Source: Leisingera sp. NJS204 (GTDB taxonomy: Bacteria; Pseudomonadota; Alphaproteobacteria; Rhodobacterales; Rhodobacteraceae). From it: 64,000 nt of DNA. A program made the position numbers and the translations under genes. The notes under the pieces are model-generated. The model was given only the letters and a program-made list of their open reading frames with translations, did not search any database and had not been told where the DNA came from. Location: NCBI RefSeq assembly GCF_004123675.1, contig NZ_CP035417.1:1107501-1171500 (forward strand). The letters run 5' to 3'. Below are positions 41,477 through 50,552 of this stretch, piece by piece (position 1 is the stretch's first letter; the number at the start of each line of letters is the position of its first letter).

Positions 41477-42487
41477 ATGTTTTTGCGTTCCGGCCTGATC
41501 GGCCTTTCCTTCATCGCTGCCGCACAGGCTGCGGCGGCCAGCGAAACCTTTCCGCTGACCATTGAAAACTGCGGCCAGTCGGTCACATTCAAGGCGCCGG
41601 CAGCGTCTTCGGTGACGGTTGGCCAGGCGGCGACCGAAGTGCTTTACGCGCTGGGGCTGGGCGATAAGGTGCTGGGCACCTCAGTCTGGTTCAACGACGT
41701 GCTGCCCGAATACGCGGACCTGAATGCCAAGATCGACCGTCTGGCCGACAACGATCCGAGCTTTGAAAGCGTCGTGGCCAAACGCCCCGGCCTGGTGGCG
41801 GCGCAGTACGAATGGCACGTCGGCCCCGAAGGTGTTGTTGCCAAGCGCGAGCAGTTTCATGATCTGGGCATCCCGACCTATGTGATGCCCGCCGATTGCG
41901 TCGGCAAGGACAACACCACCGGCGGCGACGGCACCCGCACGCAGATGTTCACCACCGGCAGCTTGTATCAGGGGATCGAGGAACTGGCGGCGATCTTTGG
42001 CGAAGCCGATAAGGGCGCCGAGCTGGTCGCCGAATATAAGGCCCGCGAGGCGGCAGCTGTTGCCAAGGCGCAGAAGGTCGCACTGGAAGATGCTTCCGCT
42101 GTGTTCTGGTTCTCTTCGCCGGAAATGGAAAGCGATCCGTTTGTGGCAGGCGAGAAGGGCGCGCCGGGCTACATGATGCAGCAGCTGGGGCTGCGCAACG
42201 TCATTGAGACCGACGAGGAATGGCCGACGGTCGGCTGGGAGACCATCGCCAAGGCCAATCCGACGGTGATTGTGATTGCCCGCATGGACCGCCGCCGCTT
42301 TGCCGCGGATGACTTCGAGAAAAAGCTGGACTTCCTGCGCAATGATCCGGTGGCGAGCCAGATGGATGCAGTCAAGAACAACCGCATCGTTGTGATGGAC
42401 GCCCAGGCGATGGATGCCACCATCCGTGCCATTCCGGCGCTGGAGGATCTGGCTGCTGAACTCAGCGTGATCGGCACCAGCCAGTGA
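41477..42487 (+). CDS. btuF: ABC substrate-binding protein, cobalamin type
   Basis: A 336-residue protein with a signal peptide (LIGLSFIAAAQAAAASE) and a PeriBP/BtuF-like fold (VTVGQAATEVLYALGLGDKVLGTS, ATEVLYALG region, GWETIAKANPTVIVIARMDR). Riboswitch control points to cobalamin or a cobinamide precursor. Homologues of this subgroup also bind Fe(III) complexes, so the ligand rests on the riboswitch. The stop overlaps the permease start by four bases. Confidence 0.85.
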   Translation: MFLRSGLIGLSFIAAAQAAAASETFPLTIENCGQSVTFKAPAASSVTVGQAATEVLYALGLGDKVLGTSVWFNDVLPEYADLNAKIDRLADNDPSFESVVAKRPGLVAAQYEWHVGPEGVVAKREQFHDLGIPTYVMPADCVGKDNTTGGDGTRTQMFTTGSLYQGIEELAAIFGEADKGAELVAEYKAREAAAVAKAQKVALEDASAVFWFSSPEMESDPFVAGEKGAPGYMMQQLGLRNVIETDEEWPTVGWETIAKANPTVIVIARMDRRRFAADDFEKKLDFLRNDPVASQMDAVKNNRIVVMDAQAMDATIRAIPALEDLAAELSVIGTSQ

Positions 42488-43533
42488 GTGCAGCCGCTGC
42501 AATCACATGGCAGGGCGTCAAGGGCGCGTGCCTGGCCTTGCCGGTGCTGGTTGCAGCGGTTCTGGCAGGCGCAATGATCGGGGAAACCGCGCTTGCGCCC
42601 GACCTTGTCCTGTCTGTTCTGGCCAATAAGCTGGCCGGGGCAGGGCTGCCGGTTGATCCGATAGATCAAGGCATTGTCTGGAGTTACCGGCTGCCGCGCG
42701 CGCTGGTGGCGGGGGCCTGCGGGGCGGCGCTGGCGGTGGCGGGCGTGGTGCTGCAGGCCCTGCTGCGCAACGCGCTGGCGGATCCCTATATCCTGGGCAT
42801 TTCCGCCGGCGCCTCGACCGGGGCGGTTGCGGTGACCATTGCAGGGCTTGGCGGCGGTGCGCTGTCGTTGTCCTTTGGCGCTTTTAACGGCGCGCTGCTG
42901 GCCTTTGGCTTTGTTGCTGTTCTGGCCCGGGCCGCCGGAGCAGGCGGCAGCCGCGCTGCGGCAGCGCAGATCGTGCTGGCGGGCATTGCAGGCTCGCAGC
43001 TGTTCAACGCGCTGACTGCTTTTATCATCGCAAAATCCGCCAACGCCGATCAGGCTCGCGGCATCATGTTCTGGCTGATGGGCAATATGGGCGGGGTGCG
43101 CTGGCCGGATGTGTGGCTGGCAGTGCCGCTGGCGCTGGCGGGCTGGGTCGTCTGCCGGTTCCATGCGCGGGCGCTGGATGCCTTTACCTTTGGCACCGAT
43201 TCAGCGGCCTCGCTGGGTGTTCCGGTGCGGCGGGTGCAAGTTATCCTGATCTTTGCTACCGCGCTGACCACAGCGGTGATGGTGTCCATCGTTGGCTCCA
43301 TCGGCTTTGTCGGCCTGGTGATCCCTCATGCGGCACGGTTCCTGGTCGGTCCAGGGCATCGCAGGCTGATGCCGGCCGCGGCGCTGACCGGCGCGGTGTT
43401 CCTGATTGGCGCCGACATCGTGTCCCGGATCATAATCCCTGGCCAGGTGCTGCCAATTGGCGTTGTCACCGCCCTGATCGGGGCGCCGTCCTTTGCGGTG
43501 ATCCTGGTACGCGGGAACAGGGCTGCGCGATGA
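42484..43533 (+). CDS. btuC: FecCD/BtuC-family ABC permease
   Basis: A 349-residue permease with about ten helices. It has RLPRALVAGACGAALAVAGVVLQALLRNALADPYILGISAGAS and a C-terminal FVGLVIPHAARFLVGPGHRRLMPAAAL, both hallmarks of the FecCD/BtuC family. Its stop overlaps the ATPase start (ATGA). Confidence 0.92.
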   Translation: MSAAAAITWQGVKGACLALPVLVAAVLAGAMIGETALAPDLVLSVLANKLAGAGLPVDPIDQGIVWSYRLPRALVAGACGAALAVAGVVLQALLRNALADPYILGISAGASTGAVAVTIAGLGGGALSLSFGAFNGALLAFGFVAVLARAAGAGGSRAAAAQIVLAGIAGSQLFNALTAFIIAKSANADQARGIMFWLMGNMGGVRWPDVWLAVPLALAGWVVCRFHARALDAFTFGTDSAASLGVPVRRVQVILIFATALTTAVMVSIVGSIGFVGLVIPHAARFLVGPGHRRLMPAAALTGAVFLIGADIVSRIIIPGQVLPIGVVTALIGAPSFAVILVRGNRAAR

Positions 43534-44291
43534 AGATCGAAGCCCGCAGCCTGTCTTACTCCATCCGCGGCAAGCTGCTGCTGTCTGATGTCTCATTGAT
43601 GGTTCAGCCGGGAGAGACCCTGGCGCTGGTCGGTCCGAACGGGTCCGGGAAGTCCACGCTGATGCGCCTGCTGGCGGGGTTGGCACGCCCGTCGCATGGC
43701 GAGGTTCTGCTGGCGGACAGACCCTTGGCGCAGCTGACGCGCAGAGAGGTCGCCCAGCGGACCGCGATTGTTGAGCAGCAGTCTGATACCGCCGAGCGCA
43801 TCACCGCACGGTCGGTGGTGGAACTGGGGCGGACGCCCTGGCTGTCAGCGTTGAGACCCTGGAGCAGCGAAGACAGCCTGCATGTGGAAAACGCGCTGAA
43901 GACGGTGGAAATGGAGGGGTTTTCCAGCCGCGAATGGGCCACATTGTCCGGCGGTGAACGGCAGCGGCTGCACATCGCCCGCGCACTTGCGCAGCGGCCC
44001 GGACTGCTGCTGCTGGACGAGCCGACAAACCACTTGGATATTCATCACCAGCTGTCGATCCTGAATTGCATCCGGAACCTGAAAGTGACCACCGTCGTGG
44101 CACTGCACGATCTGAATCAGGCGCTGATGTGCGACCGGGTGGCGGTGCTGTCGGGCGGACGCCTGGTGGCGCTGGGCACACCGCAGATAGCATTGAACCC
44201 GGATACAGTATCGGAAATTTTCGGGATCAAGGCCCGCTGGATCCGTGACGCGGACGGGGCAGGACCGTTCCTGTCCTTTCATCTGGCGTGA
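43530..44291 (+). CDS. btuD: BtuD/FepC-type ABC ATPase
   Basis: A 253-residue ATPase with Walker A GPNGSGKST, signature LSGGERQRLHIARAL, Walker B LLLLDEPTNHLD and H-loop HDLNQA. It completes the cobalamin-type transporter and is the last gene of the riboswitch-controlled operon. Confidence 0.92.
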   Translation: MKIEARSLSYSIRGKLLLSDVSLMVQPGETLALVGPNGSGKSTLMRLLAGLARPSHGEVLLADRPLAQLTRREVAQRTAIVEQQSDTAERITARSVVELGRTPWLSALRPWSSEDSLHVENALKTVEMEGFSSREWATLSGGERQRLHIARALAQRPGLLLLDEPTNHLDIHHQLSILNCIRNLKVTTVVALHDLNQALMCDRVAVLSGGRLVALGTPQIALNPDTVSEIFGIKARWIRDADGAGPFLSFHLA

Positions 44292-44404
44292 GCGGCTGCG
44301 ATGCTGCACTCCCGCCCGTTGCCGGGTCTCCTGACGAAGACCCCGCGCCCGTTGGGTCCGGCGCCGCGCTGCCGCGCGGCGGACCGGTCAGCACTGCTGA
44401 CCGG

Positions 44405-44424
44405 ATGTTTCGCGCGCGAAACAT
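44405..44424. promoter_or_regulatory. Perfect 20-bp palindrome resembling parS
   Basis: ATGTTTCGCGCGCGAAACAT is fully self-complementary. Its arms TGTTTC and GAAACA equal those of the bacterial parS consensus TGTTTCACGTGAAACA, but the centre is GCGCGC instead of ACGT. It lies in a 188-base gap between two convergent genes, where a transcription operator would be unexpected. Role unproven. Confidence 0.5.
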
Positions 44425-44479
44425 TGAGGCAGAATAACTGACCTTCTCATAATTTTGCGGGCGAGGGTTCCTGGGGCGT

Positions 44480-45976
44480 TCAGCTATTGGTGATCTCCCC
44501 AAGGATTTTGTTGCGCTGGATCTTCCCTGACGGCCCTTTGGGCAGGTCCGGCAGGATGTGGATTTCGTCCGGCGATTTGAACCGGCCCAGTACGGACTGG
44601 CAGATTTCGATCAGCTCCAGCGGTGTCAGGGAGGAGCCGTCGCGGATTTTAACGGCGGCCTCGACCGTTTCACCGTAGCTTTTGCAGGGGCGGGCAAAAG
44701 CGGCGGCCTCGATCACGTCGGGGTGTGAATAAAGCGCCTCGTCAATCTCGCGCGGGGCGATGTTTTCGCCGCCTTTGATGATCAGCTCTTTCAGGCGGCC
44801 GGTGACAAAGACATAGCCGTCTTCGTCGATGCGGCCCAGATCTCCGGTCCGCAGCCAGCCGTCCGGGGTGAATGTGTCCGCCGTGGCCTCCGGGTTGTTC
44901 AGGTATTCCAGCATCACGTTGGGGCCGCGTACGGCCAGTTCACCCTCGGTGCCATCGGTTACCGGCTGCTGGTTTGCATCCAGGATGGCGATGCCGTTGC
45001 CATAGCCGACACCGGGGGAGCCGATCTTGCGGGTGCCCGGAGGCAGCGGATTGGACAGGATCTGCGCGGCGGTTTCCGTCAGGCCCATGGTTTCGATGAT
45101 GGGAATGCCGAACCGGTCTTCAAACGCACGCTGCACGTCCGGAGCCAGCGCCGAGGACGCGGAACGGCCAAAGCGCAGGCGTGCCCTGGTGCTGTCAACG
45201 GGATCAAGCTCTGAGTGCAGCAGATGCGATATGATGGTCGGCACCACCGAAAACCACGTGGCCTTGGACCAGCCCGCATGCGCCCAGAAGCGGCTGGCGG
45301 AGAAACGCTCGCACATGGCCAGCGAGCCGCCGGAAATCAGCGTGCCCATCACCGTCACGCACAACCCGTTGATGTGGTAGACCGGCAGCACGCACAGACC
45401 GCGGTCCTGCGGTGTCAGCTCATGCGCGATGGCTGTGGTCCAGCCGCCGGCCAGCAGGCTGGCGTGGCTGTGCACCACCCCCTTGGGCTGCCCGGTGGTG
45501 CCGGAGGTATACATCAGCAAAGCGTGATCACCGGCAGAGAGCGGGTGCAGCTCTGCCGGTGAACCGCCAGCTACTGCCTGCCTGTCCAATGGGGAGAGGA
45601 TGGACAGGTCGGCAGCCTGCGCGAACAGCCCGGTCTGGCTGTCATGCACAAACGCAAAGCGGGCGCCGCTGTGCTGCAGCGCGTAGGCGACGGCACTGTT
45701 GCCCGCGACCAGATTGATCATGGTGGCGCGGAAGCCGCCGTAGAGCACACCGAACAGGCATTCGAGCGCCTCGCGCCCGTTTGGCTGCAGGATCGTGATG
45801 CTCTCGCCCTTGGCGATGCCCATCGCGGTCAGCGAACGGGCGATGGCCTCAGCCGTGCTGTGCAGTTCTTGCCAGCTGAGATCCGGCGCGCCATCGGGGA
45901 AGACAAAACCGGTGCCGCCGTCCTGGGCGCGTTTGTTCAGCCAGTCGCGAATGGTTCCTTTGGGCGGTTCCATCAT
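44480..45976 (-). CDS. sauT: AMP-forming acyl-CoA ligase, sulfoacetate-CoA ligase type
   Basis: A 498-residue ANL ligase starting MMEPPKGTIRDWLNKR, its ATG overlapping the stop of the upstream aldehyde dehydrogenase. It has the P-loop LLMYTSGTTGQPKGVVHSH, the A5 motif ETMGLTETAAQ, A7 DGWLRTGDLG and the catalytic A10 Lys in GPSGKIQRNKI. Together with the acylating aldehyde dehydrogenase and TTT transporter it fits SauT, which activates sulfoacetate to sulfoacetyl-CoA. A generic acid ligase cannot be excluded from sequence alone. Confidence 0.75.
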   Translation of the reverse strand: MMEPPKGTIRDWLNKRAQDGGTGFVFPDGAPDLSWQELHSTAEAIARSLTAMGIAKGESITILQPNGREALECLFGVLYGGFRATMINLVAGNSAVAYALQHSGARFAFVHDSQTGLFAQAADLSILSPLDRQAVAGGSPAELHPLSAGDHALLMYTSGTTGQPKGVVHSHASLLAGGWTTAIAHELTPQDRGLCVLPVYHINGLCVTVMGTLISGGSLAMCERFSASRFWAHAGWSKATWFSVVPTIISHLLHSELDPVDSTRARLRFGRSASSALAPDVQRAFEDRFGIPIIETMGLTETAAQILSNPLPPGTRKIGSPGVGYGNGIAILDANQQPVTDGTEGELAVRGPNVMLEYLNNPEATADTFTPDGWLRTGDLGRIDEDGYVFVTGRLKELIIKGGENIAPREIDEALYSHPDVIEAAAFARPCKSYGETVEAAVKIRDGSSLTPLELIEICQSVLGRFKSPDEIHILPDLPKGPSGKIQRNKILGEITNS

Positions 45977-47394
45977 TGTCCCGCCTCCGCCCAATAGCTG
46001 GCAAAGATGTCGTCCAATGGCGGTTCGCGAGGTGCGGTTTCGCGCACGATCTTGGTGGTTTGCACGAAATGCCGCCAATGGAGGTTGGTGTCGATCGAAT
46101 TGCCGCCCCAGCTGCCGCATCCCATCGACAGCGAAAACGGCATCCCATTGGTGAAGGCGCCGCCGGTGGCAAACGTATGGGCCTGATTGACGATCACCCG
46201 GCAGGCCGGCATTTCGCGGCCCAGCTCAACGGCACGTTCGTCCTTGGCAGTGTGGATGCCGATGGAATGGCCGCCGCCCTGATGATCCAGAATGCGGGCG
46301 GCGATGGCTTTGGCATCCGCGAAATCCTTGGCACGGTAGACCGCCAGAATGCGGCTCAGCTTTTCGCCGGACAGCGGGTGATCCGGGCCGATGCCCTTGG
46401 TTTCCACCGCCAGGAATTTTGTGCCTGCGGGGACTTTTCCGCCCATGTCCAGCGCAGCCAGCATTTTGTCCGCGTCCTGTGCAATGACGTCGCGGTTCAA
46501 GTGGCCGTCCGGCCAGAGCCTGGCGATGATGCCGTCTGCGTCAGCCTCGGGGATCAGCGCGCCGCCTTCCTGGGCCAATGCGGCGATAAATTGGTTATAA
46601 ATGGCGTCCACTACCACAACCGAGTTCTCTGAGGAGCAGGAGGTGGCGTTGTCGAACGTCTTGGAGGCAGTGATCTTTGCTGCGGCGCCGGACAGATCGG
46701 CGGTCTCGTCCACGATCACGGGTACATTGCCTGCCCCCACGGCCACAGCAGGGGTGCCGCAGGATTGGGCGCGGTGGACGTTGTTCTGGCTGCCGGTGCA
46801 GATCACCCGGTCGGCGGTCTCCATCAGAGTCTGGGTCTTGGCCTTGGAGCCGGGCGCGGGGATCATCTGCACCAGATCCGGGTCAAGCCCGAGCTTGGCG
46901 AATTCGGCGTGGATATAGGAGAGCAGCAATTCGCAGGACGCGACACCCTTGGGCGAGGGGGCCACAACAATGGCATTGCCGCCTTTCAGCGCGTTGATGA
47001 TGTTGTTGGCAGGCGTCGCCGCCGGGTTGGTTGAGGGGACAACGGCGCCGATCACGCCGATGGGGCGCATTATCTCGGTAATGCCGGTCGCGGGATCGTC
47101 GCTGATGATGCCCTGGGTCTGAACGTTTGCAATGTCGCGCAACAGTCCCAGCGTCTTGCGGTGGTTCTTGATGATCTTGTCCGGCACGTTGCCCAGGCCG
47201 GTGGAGTCAACGGCAAGCTTGGCCAGGGACCGGTTGCGGGCAGGTTCCATGATGGCCCAGCCTGCCGCCAAGACTGCCTTGTCATACAGCGCCTGGCTGC
47301 CGCGGGTCTCGAATGCCTGCTGGGCGGTGCGCGCGCGCGCCACGATCTGTTCCACCTCGGCGATGCCAGAGGCGAGTGCGTCCTGAGCGGTCAT
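45973..47394 (-). CDS. sauS: Acylating aldehyde dehydrogenase, sulfoacetaldehyde dehydrogenase type
   Basis: A 473-residue member of the acylating (CoA-dependent) aldehyde dehydrogenase group. The catalytic Cys lies in NATSCSSENSVVV. Earlier are the cofactor segments VVPSTNPAATPANN and CTGSQNNVHRAQ, and late FATGGAFTNGMPFSLSMGCGSWGGNS. Start at 47394 follows GAGGAAAG. In Cupriavidus, SauS reduces sulfoacetyl-CoA to sulfoacetaldehyde; adjacency to the ligase supports the same role. Xsc, the next enzyme, is not in the window. Confidence 0.78.
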   Translation of the reverse strand: MTAQDALASGIAEVEQIVARARTAQQAFETRGSQALYDKAVLAAGWAIMEPARNRSLAKLAVDSTGLGNVPDKIIKNHRKTLGLLRDIANVQTQGIISDDPATGITEIMRPIGVIGAVVPSTNPAATPANNIINALKGGNAIVVAPSPKGVASCELLLSYIHAEFAKLGLDPDLVQMIPAPGSKAKTQTLMETADRVICTGSQNNVHRAQSCGTPAVAVGAGNVPVIVDETADLSGAAAKITASKTFDNATSCSSENSVVVVDAIYNQFIAALAQEGGALIPEADADGIIARLWPDGHLNRDVIAQDADKMLAALDMGGKVPAGTKFLAVETKGIGPDHPLSGEKLSRILAVYRAKDFADAKAIAARILDHQGGGHSIGIHTAKDERAVELGREMPACRVIVNQAHTFATGGAFTNGMPFSLSMGCGSWGGNSIDTNLHWRHFVQTTKIVRETAPREPPLDDIFASYWAEAGQ

Positions 47395-47462
47395 GTCTTT
47401 CCTCGATTGATTGTCCGGGGCAGGGGCGCTGCCCCGGAGGGTTTCGGCCAGTGGGCGCGGGG

Positions 47463-48422
47463 TCAGAGCCCGGCCAGAAGTTCCTTGAGCGTCTGTTCGC
47501 GGGCGGCCCACATTGCTTTGACCTCGTCACGGCTCATGATGTGCATGGGCGAACCGCCGGCCTGCATCTTCTTGGCCACGCGGGGGTTTGCGAACATCTC
47601 GGGCACGGTGGCGGCGAGTTGGTCGATCACCTCTTGCGGGGTGCCTTTGGGCACCATCACGCCGCGGAAATTGACCGAGGAATTGTCGACGTCCAGTCCC
47701 TGCTCCTGCATTGTGGGCACGTCGGGCAGGAACTCCGAACGCTGCAGGTCCGCCACGCCCAGAATTCTGACGTTGCCGGCCTCCTGCGCGCGGAAGGCGT
47801 CGGACAGGTTATTGATGCCGCCCATAACCTCGCCGGCGATCACCGCCTTCATCGCAGCGGCGCCGCCGCCCTTGGTCGGGATATAGGCCATCTTGACGCC
47901 AGCGGCCTTTTCGATCTGCAGCGCGGCAATATGGTGGCCAACAAACAGCCCGGCGCCGGAGAAGGTCAGCTTGCCCGGGTTCTCCGTGGCATGGGCAACC
48001 ACATCCGCCATTGAGGTGAAAGGACTGTCCGCGGCGACAACAAACACCGCCGGGTCGGCGCCCCAGTTGGCGATGGGTTCAAAGCTGTCAGAGGAATACT
48101 GCACGCCGCCCTTGATCGACTGGGCGATGAAGTGAGGCACGTTGTAGGCCGCCAGTGTGTAGCCATCCGGATCGGCCTGGGTGGCGAACCAGTTCCAGCC
48201 GACACGGCCGCCGGCGCCGGGCTTGTTGATGATGGCGATGGGCATCCCCAATGCATCCTCGTTGCCCGCGGTCATGGTCACGATCCGGGCCTGGAAATCA
48301 GTGGCACCGCCCGCGCCGTAAGAGACCATCATCATGATCGGGCGTTCCGGGTAATCCTCGGCCAGGGCAGCGCCGCCCAGGCCCATCAGCGCCATGGCTG
48401 CGCCTGCAATCAGTTTCTTCAT
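47463..48422 (-). CDS. tctC: TTT transporter periplasmic binding protein (TctC family)
   Basis: A 319-residue protein with a signal peptide (MKKLIAGAAMALMGLGGAALA) and the Bug/TctC fold (YPERPIMMMVSYGAGGATDFQAR, INKPGAGGRVGWNWFA, PGKLTFSGAG). It binds a carboxylate or sulfonate, here probably sulfoacetate, and feeds TctAB. Ribosome-binding site GGAGGAGAAG. Confidence 0.9.
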   Translation of the reverse strand: MKKLIAGAAMALMGLGGAALAEDYPERPIMMMVSYGAGGATDFQARIVTMTAGNEDALGMPIAIINKPGAGGRVGWNWFATQADPDGYTLAAYNVPHFIAQSIKGGVQYSSDSFEPIANWGADPAVFVVAADSPFTSMADVVAHATENPGKLTFSGAGLFVGHHIAALQIEKAAGVKMAYIPTKGGGAAAMKAVIAGEVMGGINNLSDAFRAQEAGNVRILGVADLQRSEFLPDVPTMQEQGLDVDNSSVNFRGVMVPKGTPQEVIDQLAATVPEMFANPRVAKKMQAGGSPMHIMSRDEVKAMWAAREQTLKELLAGL

Positions 48423-48475
48423 TTTCTTCTCCTCCCTAATGATTTCGCTATTGTTTCCGGGCCGCGTTAAAACGG

Positions 48476-48931
48476 TCAGAACAGAATTTCACGTGGTGTG
48501 TAGACGCTCAGCAGCAGCGCAAAGAGCCCGTACATCACTGCAACAAAGCAGGCGGTGACCACTGCGCGCTTGATCCAGGTTTTACCTTCGGAATGCGGCG
48601 CGGGGTCATAAAGCGACAGCAGAATGAAAAAGCCGATGGTGGTGGCGGTATAGAACCCCAGCGTCTTGGCAGCCCAGAAGACATAGATCAGCATCACCAC
48701 CAGCCCCGGAACCATGTTCAGGAACATCGTGCGGGACACGCCCGAGCCGACCTTGCTGAGGCCGAGGACGGCTTTGCCAAAGGTCCAGCCGGCCAGCACC
48801 ACAAACACCGAGGCGATCAGGCGCGGGAACAGGAAGGCTTCGGCGGGGGCCTGGGTGTAGCTGATCCAGGCAACCCAGATGCCCACAGCAAAGACCAGAC
48901 CGGAGCCGAAAATGTGCTGAGAGCGGTTCAT
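48476..48931 (-). CDS. tctB: TTT transporter small membrane subunit (TctB family)
   Basis: A 151-residue protein with four hydrophobic helices, starting MNRSQHIFGSGLVFAVGIWV at 48931, where it overlaps the tctA stop by four bases. Length and helix pattern match TctB. The open frame further upstream overlaps tctA and is not used. Confidence 0.88.
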   Translation of the reverse strand: MNRSQHIFGSGLVFAVGIWVAWISYTQAPAEAFLFPRLIASVFVVLAGWTFGKAVLGLSKVGSGVSRTMFLNMVPGLVVMLIYVFWAAKTLGFYTATTIGFFILLSLYDPAPHSEGKTWIKRAVVTACFVAVMYGLFALLLSVYTPREILF

Positions 48932-50439
48932 GCCTGCGCCTCCTCTTTGGTGGTGTAGCGGCGGCTGCGCAATTCCATCCAGGCCGAGTAGGCGACGGAG
49001 GCAACAACCACGGCGATCAGGAAAAGGTTCAGCCCGCCGGACAGGAAGTAGCTGGCCCGGCCGACTGTGGCATCGGCGATCATGCCGCCCTGGATGAAGT
49101 TGGATTCCGCGATCGGACCCAGGATCAGACCCAGCACCAGCGGTGCGGCGGAGAAGCCGAAGCGTTCCAGGAAATACATGCCGATGCCAAGGCAGGCCAT
49201 CACATAGACGTCGCCCATCGAACTTTGCACGGAATAGGCACCGAACACCGACAGCGCCAGCACGATGGCGGCCATCACCGATTGCGGCACCTGGGCGACG
49301 CGGGCAGCAAGCCCCGCCACGTAAAGGCCGAAGAGGCACATCAGAACCTGGCCCACCAGCATCGAGTTGATGAAGGTCCAGGCCACATCGGGGTGATTGT
49401 CGAACAGATCGGACCCCGGAAAGATCCCGTGGATCAGCAGCCCGCCCAGCAGCACCGCGGCGGTGGGGCTGCCTGGGATCGACAGGGTCAGCAGCGGCAC
49501 CAGCGACGGGCCGACCATGGCGTTATTGGCAGCTTCCGCGGCGATCACGCCCTCGCTGTGACCCTTGCCGAATTTCTCCTTCTCAGAGGAGAACTTCTTG
49601 GTCTGGTCATAGGCCACCAGCCCGGCGATCTGGCCGCCCACACCGGGGATCAGGCCAATGATCGAACCGGTGATGGTGCCGATGCCCAAGGCCAGGGGAC
49701 GGCGGATCAGCTCCTTGGTGGCGTCCAGAACCGAGTGTTTTTGCACCTCGATCACCTCGGCACCTGATGTGCGGCGGCCCTTGGCGAACATGGTCAGCAC
49801 CTGCGGGATGGCAAACAGGCCGATGAGGGCCGCGATGATATTGATGCCGCCGCCAAGCGACGGGTGGAAGATAAAGCGCTGGGCACCCATGATATCGTCA
49901 AAGCCGATGGTTGCCAGCCACAGCCCGATGCAGCCCGACAGCAACCCCTTGACCACCGAGGCGGAATCGAGCGAACCGATCACCGTGACGCCCAGGATCG
50001 CCAGCCAGAACAGATGCGAGGGGCCGAATGCCAGCGCCCATTCGGCCAGCAGCGGTGTCAGGAAGATCAGCAGCAGCACGCCGAAGATGCCGCCCACGGC
50101 AGAGGCGAGGAAGGACAGTTGCAGCGCCTTGGCGCCCTGGCCCTGCTTGGCCATCTGATGGCCGTCCAGAGTGGTGGCGATATTGGCCGGCGCGCCGGGG
50201 ATCTTCAGCAGGATGGCGCTGACGGCGCCGCCTGCAACAGTGGAGGTATAGGCCGCCCCCAGAAGGATCAGACCCTGCACAGCCTCCAGATGGAAGGTGA
50301 ACGGGATCAGCAGCGCCACTGCCATAGTGGGGGAAAGCCCCGGGGTTGCCCCCAGGATCAGCCCGCCAATCGTGCCGCCCAGAAGCAACAGAAAGGACAG
50401 CGGCGAGAAGACGTCTCCGAAGTAAAATATGAAGTCCAT
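48928..50439 (-). CDS. tctA: TTT transporter large membrane subunit (TctA family)
   Basis: A 503-residue permease with about twelve helices. It has the family motif GATPGLSPTMAVALLIPFTFHL and the second internal motif GLIPGVGGQIAGLVAYDQTKK. Together with TctB it forms the secondary transporter driven by the TctC binding protein. It is the first gene of the operon on this strand; the operator upstream (50513-50526) suggests LacI control. Confidence 0.92.
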   Translation of the reverse strand: MDFIFYFGDVFSPLSFLLLLGGTIGGLILGATPGLSPTMAVALLIPFTFHLEAVQGLILLGAAYTSTVAGGAVSAILLKIPGAPANIATTLDGHQMAKQGQGAKALQLSFLASAVGGIFGVLLLIFLTPLLAEWALAFGPSHLFWLAILGVTVIGSLDSASVVKGLLSGCIGLWLATIGFDDIMGAQRFIFHPSLGGGINIIAALIGLFAIPQVLTMFAKGRRTSGAEVIEVQKHSVLDATKELIRRPLALGIGTITGSIIGLIPGVGGQIAGLVAYDQTKKFSSEKEKFGKGHSEGVIAAEAANNAMVGPSLVPLLTLSIPGSPTAAVLLGGLLIHGIFPGSDLFDNHPDVAWTFINSMLVGQVLMCLFGLYVAGLAARVAQVPQSVMAAIVLALSVFGAYSVQSSMGDVYVMACLGIGMYFLERFGFSAAPLVLGLILGPIAESNFIQGGMIADATVGRASYFLSGGLNLFLIAVVVASVAYSAWMELRSRRYTTKEEAQA

Positions 50440-50512
50440 TCAGGGCCTCCCAACCCGGCTGATCCCGTTTTCACGTTTCTTGACAATTCAGGTTAGGCCA
50501 TGAAAATAGTAT

Positions 50513-50526
50513 TGCAAACGTTTTCA
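50513..50526. promoter_or_regulatory. LacI-family operator between tctA and its regulator
   Basis: TGCAAACGTTTTCA is a near-perfect palindrome around CG and matches the LacI-family pattern TGxAAxCGxTTxCA. It lies between the divergent transporter/sulfoacetate operon and the LacI regulator, so one dimer could control both. Confidence 0.75.
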
Positions 50527-50552
50527 TAAACTGTCTCGCGGGAGGGGAAGTT

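Noticed and set aside
41139-41498. Forward frame of 119 codons over the riboswitch
   Set aside because: The conserved cobalamin-riboswitch core occupies the same bases; the frame is incidental.
44480-45976. DmdB (methylmercaptopropionate-CoA ligase) for the AMP-forming ligase
   Set aside because: It is fused by overlap to an acylating aldehyde dehydrogenase gene and lies far from the DmdC/DmdD pair, so SauT is the better fit.
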